A stretch of 64,000 bases of DNA. Origin: Salinibacter sp. 10B (GTDB lineage Bacteria > Bacteroidota > Rhodothermia > Rhodothermales > Salinibacteraceae). A program made the translations under genes and the position numbers. Positions 47,771 through 56,814 of the stretch are shown piece after piece. The DNA lies in assembly GCF_002954405.1 (NCBI RefSeq), contig NZ_MQWC01000005.1, positions 223,104-287,103 on the forward strand. Reading direction: 5' to 3'. The number at the start of each line of letters is the position of its first letter. Position 1 is the stretch's first letter. The notes beneath the pieces are model-generated. The model did not search any database. It worked only from the letters and a program-made list of their open reading frames with translations, and had not been told where the DNA came from.

Positions 47771-48466
47771 ATGAACCAGCTCGCAAACACAACGCAGTCC
47801 AGGACATCGACTCACATCACAGCACCATCTCAGGCCAAGCCGCACGGCAAAAGCGCAGGGCACCGGAGATTCCACACCTACCTGCGGGAGGCGAAGATCT
47901 GGGCACGCTTCGTCTATCGCCTGGGGAAGGAGCGCTTCGGAATGGAGCGGCCCTTCGACCCGAACGAGAAAAAAGAGTTTGCCATCAAGCAGAGCATGAA
48001 GCTCGGGAGCAAAGGTCTCACCTTCATCCTCCGGCCGCTCATCGAAAGCAGTCACCACGAAGGGCTCCAGTATCTCTACGAGACCGTGCAAACGCTTGGA
48101 GCGAAGTACGTTAGGATCGGCGCGGAGAACCGGTACGATGAAGAGACGGGTGTAGAACGGGTCTTTCTCTTCATTGAGCAGGTGCGCCGGCGAGAAATCC
48201 GAAAGCTTCGGGTCGGGGAGCTTCCCGAGGAAGATGCCTTTTGGATCGCCCCACTGCTCCAGAGAAGCATCCATCCCCGACTCTACCTAATGGACATTCG
48301 GATACGGCCGGAGAGCACCTACACGTTGAGCGTAGCCGTCGGACACGTCTACGACCTGGCGAAGGACTACATCGATCTGATGGACGACCTAAGTGCCACA
48401 CGGTCTCGCCCCGAGGAGCCGGAAATGCTCCCGCTCTACCACGCCCCCTCCATATCGCTTCGATGA
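47771..48466 (+). CDS. Hypothetical plasmid protein
   Basis: 231 aa, mixed alpha/beta, rich in Arg and Glu, no signal peptide or membrane helix. Features that can be seen are a basic N terminus (THITAPSQAKPHGKSAGHRR), a region FGMERPFDPNEKKEFAIKQS, and a central KYVRIGAENRYDEETGVERV. Codon use is like the neighbouring plasmid genes and the frame is clean, which supports a real gene. It is encoded on the strand opposite to the flanking par and traF genes. I do not recognise a family. Confidence 0.6.
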   Translation: MNQLANTTQSRTSTHITAPSQAKPHGKSAGHRRFHTYLREAKIWARFVYRLGKERFGMERPFDPNEKKEFAIKQSMKLGSKGLTFILRPLIESSHHEGLQYLYETVQTLGAKYVRIGAENRYDEETGVERVFLFIEQVRRREIRKLRVGELPEEDAFWIAPLLQRSIHPRLYLMDIRIRPESTYTLSVAVGHVYDLAKDYIDLMDDLSATRSRPEEPEMLPLYHAPSISLR

Positions 48467-48554
48467 TCGTTTCGATGAGAATAATAGCAATCACGTATGG
48501 AAGGAACGCTTCGGGGCCTGCGGGCTGCGATGCAGCCGGTCGCGGTCCGACCGC

Positions 48555-49295
48555 TTACGGTTTACCCTGTGCGCGGGGCCCGCCAGGTCTCCGAGGCATC
48601 GGCCGAAGAGAGGGGCGATGGACCTTTCCCCGGGTCAAAAGAGGGAAAAGCTGCCCACGTATCCCAGAGAGAGGCACCGGGCCGTAGTATCGGCTATCGA
48701 AGCTCCGCGGGCTGTGGCCGCTATAGAGCCACGCGGTCCTCGCCGGAAGCACGAACCGGCCTCGAAGCAGGGGCAGGGCCCGGCCCTTGCTGTCGCTGAG
48801 AAGGGGCGCGCTCTCAGGGAGAGGCGACCCATTCACGGACGACCCTGAATCTGTCACATCGACCGTGTCTCCGGGAAGGGCGGCTATGATTTTTCCAACC
48901 GGTGCCACACCCGACGGGCATGACCCTTCAGGGAGGTACCCCCGTTCGAGAGCGCTAGTAGCCACCTGTGGTGGGAGGCAGGCTGAAACGAGCATGCCGA
49001 CCTCGACGCCCAGCTGTCGTCCCTGATTGGCAGAAGGCGCATTGTCTACGTCGCGACTACGTTCATGGAATGACCGTGTCCAGTAAAGACCAACGGGGAG
49101 ACTCTCGGACACGTTGACTGAGAAAGGGGGAAGGGCCCAGAGCAGCATCGGCAATGTCAGGAGCCCGGCCAGTGCAAAGATGCTTCCGGCGGCCATCCTC
49201 CACAGAGAGCGATTCCTACCAATATGGCGCGCACGGGTCAGAAATTGACACGCAGAGCGAGACTTCTGTTCAGCATGTGCTTGCCTGAGGGGCAT
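48555..49295 (-). CDS. TraF-like S26 signal peptidase
   Basis: About 246 aa. A membrane helix (about 32-58) is followed by SESLPVGLYWTRSF, the nucleophile Ser motif of plasmid TraF proteases, and GKIIAALPGDTVDVTDSG, which provides the catalytic Lys. The end reads YYGPVPLSGIRGQLFPLL, the usual last strand. In IncP plasmids TraF cyclizes or processes the pilin. Here no other pilus gene is present, so it may process a substrate encoded elsewhere. ATG 49295 is preferred. The longer frame overlaps the upstream gene's end. Confidence 0.8.
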   Translation of the reverse strand: MPLRQAHAEQKSRSACQFLTRARHIGRNRSLWRMAAGSIFALAGLLTLPMLLWALPPFSVNVSESLPVGLYWTRSFHERSRDVDNAPSANQGRQLGVEVGMLVSACLPPQVATSALERGYLPEGSCPSGVAPVGKIIAALPGDTVDVTDSGSSVNGSPLPESAPLLSDSKGRALPLLRGRFVLPARTAWLYSGHSPRSFDSRYYGPVPLSGIRGQLFPLLTRGKVHRPSLRPMPRRPGGPRAQGKP

Positions 49296-49369
49296 AGGCG
49301 TTTCAGCAAGGAGATGAGGAGGGTGGGGAAGAGGAAACGGCAGATGACGATCTGCGCTAAACAGCTTCC

Positions 49370-50143
49370 TTAGAAAGGTCCCTTCCGCCGCCGGCGCCGG
49401 TCCCCGAATCCTGCCTCGTAAAGCGCCTCTTGCACGAGGAAGCACACGCAGGTCAGGTGGGCCTCGGGGCGAGTCATCGACGCAGTTGCCATCTCGGCGG
49501 CCTGCTCAAGGAGGTCCTTCCACTGGCGCGCCTCGATCAACGGGCCGGGCGCTGAAGCCCTCTCGCTCAGGAATTGCCTGTGAAGGGCGGCTGCTGGGTG
49601 CCGGCCGTTGTATCCGAGGAGGTCTAGAGCACGGCCAGCGATCTCGCTTGCAGTCGCTCCAAGAGGATCTGCCTTCGAGCCGGCCAGCACCCGTAGCGTG
49701 GCTGCCTGGTCCGCATAAATGGTAAAGGAGGGCCGCTCTGCAGGCCGATCATCTTCCGTACTGGAGTTTTTACTGTTGGAAGAGGTTCCTCCAGCGTCGC
49801 TGTTGAAATTACGTTTCGAGGAGGACGCGTCTGCTTTTAAGGAAGTGGATTCATCGAGAGTGCCCCGTCCCGAATCTGATTTTGGGTCAAGTTCGTGTAG
49901 GGGAGTGCTCTTCCCGGAGATGCCTTCTTCGAAAGAACTCACTTCATTCGGAGTCATGCGTCTTCGAGCATACGTTTCACTACCCGGGTTGTCACTGTCC
50001 GGGGTCACACTATCAGAAGCCTCGGTGTCAGAGCCCGAGCCGGGGGAAGAGGAAGAGCTATCGTCCCCGAACATGATCTTGGACAGGGCCCCAAGGTCGT
50101 CGGGGGAAAGGGCCTCGTCGATGGTGCTTCGAGAAGAGGACAT
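49370..50143 (-). CDS. Probable ribbon-helix-helix partner of second ParA
   Basis: 257 aa. The first 130 residues are low-complexity Ser/Asp/Gly-rich (SSSSSPGSGSDTEASDSV), and the rest is folded: SFTIYADQAATLRVLAGSK followed by ATASEIAGRALDLLGYNG fits a strand-helix-helix DNA-binding unit. A basic end (GDRRRRRKGPF) may also contact DNA. It lies 73 bp after the parA stop on the same strand, the usual place of a ParB analogue. A specific family was not recognised. Confidence 0.6.
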   Translation of the reverse strand: MSSSRSTIDEALSPDDLGALSKIMFGDDSSSSSPGSGSDTEASDSVTPDSDNPGSETYARRRMTPNEVSSFEEGISGKSTPLHELDPKSDSGRGTLDESTSLKADASSSKRNFNSDAGGTSSNSKNSSTEDDRPAERPSFTIYADQAATLRVLAGSKADPLGATASEIAGRALDLLGYNGRHPAAALHRQFLSERASAPGPLIEARQWKDLLEQAAEMATASMTRPEAHLTCVCFLVQEALYEAGFGDRRRRRKGPF

Positions 50144-50216
50144 GAGCAGGAGGGGATTGAAGGAGAGGGAATGGGCGATGGAGTTGAACGGGGCACTCTT
50201 TGTGATTAAAGAGGGG

Positions 50217-51371
50217 CTACTCCTTAGAAGAAGGAGAGACGGCCCTACCCCGGTCTGCTAAGAGTGGAGTTGTGCCGGCTCCATCTGAAAGACTGTTTCC
50301 CAATGAAAGAGTCCTCTTCTGCCGGAACGTGCCTTCTCTTCGGGCAGCCACTCGTCGAGCAGCCTCCTGGATTTCGGCAAAAGCGGCCGAGAACTGAACC
50401 GCGCCCTGATGCGCCGAATCAAATTCAAAGATGGACTTTCCGGTTTGAAAGGCCTGTCCGAAAGCGGCAAATCGACCGATCGGACTGAGGAGACGGCCCT
50501 CCGGGTAGATCCCGGCCACCTCCGAAACGCGAGACCAAACGAGGCTGCTTTCAATTTCGGTTGGGCGGTAAAAGGTCGGGAGGATATACCACTCCGGGTC
50601 GGCGCCTGAGCGGTGGGCACGGCGGAGCATATCCGTGAACCGACGAAGACCGTTCAGGCTCATGAACTGACATGAGAGCACCAGCAGCACGAGGTCGGAG
50701 GCCAAGACGACGTTGTCCGATAGAGCACTTACCGAAGGCGGCACGTCGAGGAAGACGAAGTCGAATCGGCTCAAAAATGAGTTCGTGCCACCTTCCGCGC
50801 TCATGTTGCCACCAGAGGATTCCCTTCGGAGGGCGTCGTTCAGGTACGAGCGGTTGTTCTCCGAATAGAGGAGATTCTGAATTTTGGTTAGCCGCTCATC
50901 GGCCGGGCAAAGGAAAATGGAGCCAGGAGGAGCGTCTCCTAGGGGACTTCCGACATGAGAATATTCTTCCCCCTCTCGGATTTCCACAGCGACCTCCCGA
51001 AGCGAGGCTCCAGTGGTGAACCAGTCATAGAGTGTTGGCCCTTCATATTCTCGGTCGAGAGCGGCAAACTCTGAGGCACTTCCCTGAGGGTCGAGGTCAA
51101 GAATGAGGATGGAGAGTCCCTGCTCATAGGCCGCGGCCGCCAGGTTGATGCACGAAGTCGTCTTGCCAACGCCACCCTTGAAGTTAATCGTACTGGCGAC
51201 GATTGGGCCTTTTCGGGCAGGTTGGTCGAGGGCACTCCGTCCGGAGGCCGCACCCATAGAGGGAATGTCCGAAGCTGATGAGGAAACGGCTCCTGAAGGT
51301 GAAGCTGCTGAAGGAGACCCCTTTGAGGTGGAGGCTGAGGAGGGGGAGTCTTGGGCCAAAGAGTCTGTCAT
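50217..51371 (-). CDS. parA: ParA-family partition ATPase (module 2)
   Basis: 384 aa. After a Ser/Ala-rich disordered N terminus (about 1-50), Walker A is FKGGVGKTTSCINLAAAA, switch I LDLDPQGSASEF, and Walker B DFVFLDVPPS. The C-terminal portion after about 330 is again disordered. It is not closely similar to the ParA of module 1, so the two systems are of different descent. The 9-bp repeat array 80 bp upstream is its likely centromere. Confidence 0.9.
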   Translation of the reverse strand: MTDSLAQDSPSSASTSKGSPSAASPSGAVSSSASDIPSMGAASGRSALDQPARKGPIVASTINFKGGVGKTTSCINLAAAAYEQGLSILILDLDPQGSASEFAALDREYEGPTLYDWFTTGASLREVAVEIREGEEYSHVGSPLGDAPPGSIFLCPADERLTKIQNLLYSENNRSYLNDALRRESSGGNMSAEGGTNSFLSRFDFVFLDVPPSVSALSDNVVLASDLVLLVLSCQFMSLNGLRRFTDMLRRAHRSGADPEWYILPTFYRPTEIESSLVWSRVSEVAGIYPEGRLLSPIGRFAAFGQAFQTGKSIFEFDSAHQGAVQFSAAFAEIQEAARRVAARREGTFRQKRTLSLGNSLSDGAGTTPLLADRGRAVSPSSKE

Positions 51372-51450
51372 GAAAATCGAAGGTCTGGTTGGAGGGCTCT
51401 GTTTAAAGAATGGAAGGGCACTCTGTCGACCCTGTCATCAAGGCCGTGTC

Positions 51451-51945
51451 AGTCATGGTGTAGGGGTCAATATTGCCTCATCCGACACCGATGCTGTTAA
51501 TGTCAGTGGCGCCGTCACTGTCAGTGCAGGTACTACTGGGAGTTTCGACACTTCAGGCGCAACTGCCACAGCTGGTGCAAGTGACGTCAATGGCACCACT
51601 GAGGCTCATGTCATCGTCGGCGCCACTGTCAGTTTTGCCATCGCTACCAATGCTGGAAAGAGTACCACCGCTGCCGGAGGTGACACAGGTGTAACCACTG
51701 TCCTTGGTGTCATCACTGCCACCGGTCACACTGGTGCCATTATTGGTGTCACCGGCTCCGGTAGCACCCCCGTCGGATCCGTCACTGTTGACAACACATT
51801 CGCAACCAGCACTGCCGTCATAGCTGACATCACTGACACTATCGGCATCACTGGCCGTGTTGGCACATCACACGCCGGTCACGCCGCGTTCACTGTTGTC
51901 GCTCCTGTCGCCGCTGGCACCACTGTCACTAGCGACGGTCCTACT
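51451..51945. repeat. Degenerate 9-bp tandem repeat array, probable centromere
   Basis: Cut into consecutive 9-mers from 51451, 55 units fit the consensus RYCRCTGNC. Counting by eye, 51 of 55 begin with A or G, 45 of 55 have G at position 7, and 45 of 55 end in C. Clear units are GTCACTGTC (51514), GCCACTGTC (51622), ACCACTGTC (51694 and 51919), ATCACTGCC (51712), ATCACTGAC (51829) and ATCACTGGC (51847). The array keeps phase for nearly 500 bp with no indel. It stands just upstream of parA, where ribbon-helix-helix partition proteins bind arrays of short repeats. No reading frame through it looks like a recognisable protein. Confidence 0.75.
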
Positions 51946-52029
51946 GTACAAGCGAAGCTGAAATTAAAAGGGGATTTTCAGCGCAACCTCCCTTGCGCTT
52001 CCGGAGTGTTGTTGAGGCTGTTATGCTAG

Positions 52030-52529
52030 AATCGTGCTGTTAAGTGCTCGCCGTAGATCAGGGAAGTCTCGGAATCTCTGCGAGAGAGGCGCCTAAGCTA
52101 TGGAGAGATTCGGGGTGCCCAGGCGCTCTCAGAAGCCTCAGGATGTGCGATCTGTGCGTATGGGTACCAGAGGGTAGCTTTAGCTGTGAGTGAGGGAGGC
52201 AGCAAATGGAGGCGTCTGGAGAGAAAAACTGCAAAGCTGTGCCTGAAGGGCGAATCCCTGCATGTGTACCAACAGTTCGGTGGACAGTGCGGTGAAAGAG
52301 GCTCGCAAAAACGAGGGATGGAGGGGAAGTTCAAGAAGGACCCTTCATCGGAATCCGGCTCAGCGATGTCACCTCCACGGCATAACAGCCACATGCGCAC
52401 CCGAAGATAAGCCGGTGGCGTGCCCAACTGCTCGCTATAGGGCGTACCTTGGGTTTCGGAGCACAGTGCTTCAGGCGCGCTGAGAAGTCCTCGAAGCTGC
52501 CCTGTGGGTGGGTGCTGAGAAGATAGGGG
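52030..52529. other. Non-coding region before the mobilization genes
   Basis: About 500 bp with no convincing gene. Confidence 0.4.
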
Positions 52530-52600
52530 GGGAAGGGAGGCACCTATGTTGTTTGGGCCTACTCTGTCCTGTAGGGAATCCTGACTGGGGCACTGAAGAT
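52530..52600. other. Candidate origin of transfer
   Basis: CCTAC (52558-52562) and GTAGG (52571-52575) form a small inverted repeat followed at once by GAATCCTG (52576-52583), which resembles the ATCCTG nick core of IncP-like MOBP origins. It is about 200 bp upstream of mobC. The inverted repeat is short, so this is only a candidate. Confidence 0.35.
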
Positions 52601-52791
52601 GTTCTCGAAGAGACCTTTGGAAGGCGCTCGGAAAGACGGCGCAGAAAACTCATGGGCGTCCTACCGAATCCAGGAGGAGCGTCTACAAGAAGTCTCATTT
52701 GATAACCGTTATTATCTGTTGCTGTTATTGTTACTGGCCGCTCTGATCAGACGTTATTACATTATCAAGAACTGATCACTTGAAGAAACAC

Positions 52792-53193
52792 ATGTCAACC
52801 CCTAATGCATCCCTTCGGGGCGCCCAGCCCGGAACGCCGCCAAAAAAACAGTCGAGGAAGGCGGTCAAGGTGTATCTGACGAAGGAGGAAAAACAGCACG
52901 TAAAAGAGAGCGCCGCCCGGACGGGGCAGACCCTCTCTGGATACGGACGCCGGCGCCTTCTCCACAGAGACCATCCTCTCTTCAAAGCGGTCCTAAAAAC
53001 GGACCTTCGGATGCTCGCCTGCACGCTAAAAGAAATCGAGACGGCGCTTTCCAGTGGGAACGTGAAGGAGAATCACACCTCAAACCCCACCTCCGAACAG
53101 CCCAATTCAGGAGAGGTCGTCTCTCAGGTCGGGGTGGTCCTCCGATCGATCGAAAAGCAGATACAGACCATCGAAGAGACGTTCGGCCGATGA
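52792..53193 (+). CDS. MobC-like relaxosome accessory protein
   Basis: About 133 aa. The motif KAVKVYLTKEEKQHVKESAA then GQTLSGYGRRRLL is the ribbon-helix-helix/MobC pattern of proteins that open oriT for the relaxase. A helical C terminus follows (VVLRSIEKQIQTIEETFGR). ATG 52792 (MSTPNASLRG) is favoured over the TTG four codons earlier. The upstream 90 bp are AT-rich and could hold the promoter. The relaxase starts 206 bp downstream. Confidence 0.82.
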   Translation: MSTPNASLRGAQPGTPPKKQSRKAVKVYLTKEEKQHVKESAARTGQTLSGYGRRRLLHRDHPLFKAVLKTDLRMLACTLKEIETALSSGNVKENHTSNPTSEQPNSGEVVSQVGVVLRSIEKQIQTIEETFGR

Positions 53194-53399
53194 GAGGAAG
53201 CCAATCGGTCTTGGGGTCTCACTCGATCGGTGCGGGAATCGGTGCCGTCCGTACCCATTCGAAAAGAGTCAAATCGAAAAAACGGAGGGCGGGCCTGATT
53301 CTATTGCACGATTCAGGCAGGGATCTTCTGGTCCGATGAAGGGAAAAGGGCCGGACGCGGAGAGAAGAGCACACCATGAGTCAAGATTCCCCACCGTAA

Positions 53400-55376
53400 A
53401 TGATTGGATACATCACGAAAGTCAGCTCCTTTGGGGCGCTTGCTCGCTACCTGCAGTCCAGTACGGGCAGGTCGCCGGAGAGACGAGTCCTGTGGACGAC
53501 CGCCCGCTACGTAAGCGGAGACTTGCAAAAGGCCGCCGCCGAGATGAACCTGACCCGCCACCTCGCCGAAACGGAAGCACTCGGCTATCACCTCACGATC
53601 GGGTACGACCCTACCGACCAGCCCACCCGAGCCGAGATGGAGTATGCCGTTAAGCGAACACTCGGCGCCCTCGGGCTGGGAGACAACATGGCGATAACCG
53701 TCGCGCACGGAGATGCCTACTTTGCCCACAGCCACACGATGGTTGCGCGCTGGGACTACTGGACGGCCCGCGTAGTGGAGGCATCAAACAGCTACTACGT
53801 GATCACCCGCGTAATGCGGGAATTGGAAAAGAAACTCGGAATGGAGCCGGCCCCTCGGCCCTACTGGGAGCGAACCGGGCGGGAGAGGGAGGGCGGCCGG
53901 GTAGAGGGCAGCTCAACTCGTCTCACCGAGCACTTTCCCATTGCCCTGCGAAACCGGGCGCGCTCTGCATTGCAATCGGCCACGAGCTGGTCTCAACTCC
54001 AAGCGCTTCTTCGAGAAGACGGACTTCGGTATGTGCGAGGCCGAGACAATCTTCTCGTCGCACGTGGTGAGACGACCATACGGGCTGGGCAGATCACCGG
54101 GGGCACCTCGCTGGCTAAGCTGGAAGCCCGCTTCGGGCAGACGCTGCGAGAATACGAGGCAGAGGTGGCCGGGCGTCTCATCGAGGCAGACGGGGATGAA
54201 CCCCAAAAAGAAAAGCGGCAGTTTCGAAAAGGAGGTGCCACCAGGGCAGGTGGAGCCACTGGGAAACGAGCGGCCGAAGAAGGTAGAAAACGCGAGGGAG
54301 AAGAGAAGCAGGCGGAGGACCTCTTGCTGGCGCTCGCAGGGTCTTTTCGGCGGCGCGAGGAGGCCTACCAACTTACGCGGCGCTCTGCGCTTTTTGAAGC
54401 GGAAGAGGCAGATGTTTCAGGGCTACAGCAGGACCTCCGGAAAATTGAGATGCGGGGAACAGCCCTTCTGGAGGGCATGCTCCGATCGGGAGGGTCGGCC
54501 TCACAGCAAAGTATCTCCAGTGAGGGCTCCGGAGGCAGCAACCGCGAAGGAGACCGCAGGCTTAAAGATCAGGCTCTGGACCTCTGGAGAGCAGCTGCTC
54601 GGAACGTCGAGCATCCGGAGAATACTCGGAGTCTGACCCCCGAAAGTTTGCGGAGAATATTGGGCGAGAAGCGTGCTGTGAGGATCACCCCAGAAAAATC
54701 GAAGCGGCTCTTCGCCCTGCTTGAAGAGCACCGGCGGGCAGCGGGGCAGGCAACTGTGCTTTTTGGCTCAGAAGGAGAAAGGGGCGGTAAGCAAGTGCGG
54801 CGTGAGCGAGGGCAGGAAAAGCCATGGAATCTATGGGAAACCGAGACGTCCGACGAGGCGACTTCATTGGAGGCGGCTTCCCCTTCCACAGAATCCTACT
54901 CCGAAGAGGTCTATCCAGAAGGGCAGAGTCAGAAGGATGGAGTAAAAATATTAGTGGGTCCGTTGGCAGAAACTCCCCCTGCGGAAGAACTGCTCACGAA
55001 GACGCGAGAGGCAATCCAGGAGGCTCGATTGGGGCTCGAAAAGAGGCTTCGTGAGTTGCAAAGACAGGTTCAAGATGGAAAAGGAACTGCCGAGCTAGAG
55101 CGTACGCTCTGCCGGTTGCTCGGCCGGCTGGCGGATCGGGACCCGGAAGCTGCGTCTCGGTTTGCCCGGCGCTATGTCCTGGAGGAGGAAGAAAAGAGGG
55201 AGTCTGGAGCGGAGGGCAGGGGGGAAAGCGAATCCATTCTCGAAGGAGGAAGCCTCGAAAGAGAGAACCTGCAGTCCCCCGCGGTGCAGGAAGCGCTCCG
55301 TAGAGCCCTTCCGGAAGGTGTTCAGATGGAAGGCCGGAGGGGCCCACAGAAAGAGAGCCCTTCTCGCTCAAGGTAA
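53400..55376 (+). CDS. Relaxase (MobA/VirD2-like mobilization nuclease)
   Basis: 658 aa. The N-terminal relaxase domain (about 1-145) begins MIGYITKVSSFGALARYLQS and holds the metal-binding motif HGDAYFAHSHTMVARWD (three His plus Asp) near residue 102. The catalytic Tyr is probably among the early residues (Y4 or Y18). The rest is a long, charged, mostly helical region with acidic linkers, of unknown job, perhaps for coupling-protein contact. No VirD4-type coupling protein or mating-pair genes occur in the window, so the plasmid is mobilizable rather than self-transmissible on this evidence. Confidence 0.85.
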   Translation: MIGYITKVSSFGALARYLQSSTGRSPERRVLWTTARYVSGDLQKAAAEMNLTRHLAETEALGYHLTIGYDPTDQPTRAEMEYAVKRTLGALGLGDNMAITVAHGDAYFAHSHTMVARWDYWTARVVEASNSYYVITRVMRELEKKLGMEPAPRPYWERTGREREGGRVEGSSTRLTEHFPIALRNRARSALQSATSWSQLQALLREDGLRYVRGRDNLLVARGETTIRAGQITGGTSLAKLEARFGQTLREYEAEVAGRLIEADGDEPQKEKRQFRKGGATRAGGATGKRAAEEGRKREGEEKQAEDLLLALAGSFRRREEAYQLTRRSALFEAEEADVSGLQQDLRKIEMRGTALLEGMLRSGGSASQQSISSEGSGGSNREGDRRLKDQALDLWRAAARNVEHPENTRSLTPESLRRILGEKRAVRITPEKSKRLFALLEEHRRAAGQATVLFGSEGERGGKQVRRERGQEKPWNLWETETSDEATSLEAASPSTESYSEEVYPEGQSQKDGVKILVGPLAETPPAEELLTKTREAIQEARLGLEKRLRELQRQVQDGKGTAELERTLCRLLGRLADRDPEAASRFARRYVLEEEEKRESGAEGRGESESILEGGSLERENLQSPAVQEALRRALPEGVQMEGRRGPQKESPSRSR

Positions 55377-55450
55377 TCTTACAACAAGGGTGCTACTGCA
55401 AAAAGGCGCCCCCCATAATAAAGGTGATCCTACAATAGGCGGAGACGAAC

Positions 55451-56737
55451 ATGGAGCCAGACGCGCACACAGGGAGTGGAAATTCCCAAAACAAAAAGGA
55501 CCCTGCCCGCGAAGCCGTAGACAGGGAAGACGCAGAGATTTCTCAGAATGGAAGGGGAGAAGAGCCATCCAGGCCTACTTCGGCCCCCGAGCCTCTCAGT
55601 TGGGAAGAGCTCCAGTGGAGCCTTTTCGGGCTCGGGCCTGATGGGAAGGAGCTGCCGTCCAAAGAGAAGATCCCGCATGAGGAAATTTTGGACGGGGACC
55701 TCTCCGAGGAGCTCTCATCGCTGGTTGGCGAGCTGGACACGAATACCCGACGCGCCCTGCAGGAAATTGACACCTATGCGAGCGCGTCTGCCCTCGCGCA
55801 GGAGCGGACCGCCCTCATGGGGCGAGCAGAAGATTTGACGATGGACCTGCGCGACATGCAGGAGCAGATCCGCGAGATGGAAGCAGCACGGGTAGGGCTT
55901 CGGTCAGCATTTCAGAAGGTTTACCGCCAGCCCGAAGAGACCTTTCGGGTGTGGCAGAAACTGGAATCAGGAATTGATGATGGCGAAGGAGGGGGGCGTG
56001 GTAAAGCCAGTCAGATCCTCGCCGCATCGCCTGAGCGCCTTGGCGCGCTTCGGGGCAACTCGGTTTTTGGGGTTTCCACCCCAGCGCGGTCTGAAGCCAT
56101 ACGGGCCGCAGCCCGAGCGGCGGGCCTCGCGCGGGCCTGTCAGGACGCGCTCCGCCGCGCCACCCGGCTCGGGGTATTCGGAAAGGATCATGCCTCTGGG
56201 CGCCACTCAGCAACGAAGGAACGGGATGTTGATGAGAATGGCACAGGCCGGTATTCGGGGCTCAACCAAAAGAGAGAAGAAATTCAGGCCATGAAAAATG
56301 AGGCGGATGCGCTCGGCGAGAAGGTGCAAGAGCTAACCGGCGGTCGGCCCCTTTCGGAGCAGAGCCGGGCGGTCATCGAAAGGGTTCAGTCCATCGCTCC
56401 CGAGCAGCGACAGGCCCTTCGAAAAGTGATTCTGGGAGCAGACGCGCAGTCGATCGGTGATGCAGAGCCCAACCGGGAAACGGGGAGGCGCGCTACGCCA
56501 GGACGGGAGGCGGTTGCAAGAGGAAACGGTATAGAGAAGGCACCTACTATGAAGCGGGGGGCTACCGCACGCTCTACGGGTAGACGGGGGCAGTCGTCCA
56601 GGAAGGCCACCTCGACGGCAGCAACTGCAAAGGGAGTTCTGAAGGCCTCGCTCCGCCACGTCGCAATTCACGTGGCGATCCGGACGCTAGATCGGGTCGA
56701 TAAAGAGGCTCGGGGACGCGAGATGTTGGAGATTTGA
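55451..56737 (+). CDS. Mobilization-linked coiled-coil protein, hypothetical
   Basis: 428 aa. Acidic N terminus, then a helical stretch (about 95-160) with DLTMDLRDMQEQIREMEAAR suggesting a coiled coil, a variable middle, and a basic C terminus (ARSTGRRGQSSRKATSTAAT). It starts 74 bp after the relaxase on the same strand, so it is probably part of the mob operon and may help bind DNA at transfer. No family recognised. Confidence 0.6.
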   Translation: MEPDAHTGSGNSQNKKDPAREAVDREDAEISQNGRGEEPSRPTSAPEPLSWEELQWSLFGLGPDGKELPSKEKIPHEEILDGDLSEELSSLVGELDTNTRRALQEIDTYASASALAQERTALMGRAEDLTMDLRDMQEQIREMEAARVGLRSAFQKVYRQPEETFRVWQKLESGIDDGEGGGRGKASQILAASPERLGALRGNSVFGVSTPARSEAIRAAARAAGLARACQDALRRATRLGVFGKDHASGRHSATKERDVDENGTGRYSGLNQKREEIQAMKNEADALGEKVQELTGGRPLSEQSRAVIERVQSIAPEQRQALRKVILGADAQSIGDAEPNRETGRRATPGREAVARGNGIEKAPTMKRGATARSTGRRGQSSRKATSTAATAKGVLKASLRHVAIHVAIRTLDRVDKEARGREMLEI

Positions 56738-56814
56738 GGACTTCGGAGCGAAGTCGACAAAAGCAGGCTGCGTCTTCGGAAGCAGCAGGCCGTTGTACGG
56801 GATATATTTACGCC

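Noticed and set aside
51145..52029. 294-aa plus-strand ORF through the 9-bp repeats
   Set aside because: Its first 75 codons are antisense to parA and it has no credible start. The open frame is explained by the repeat unit lacking stops.
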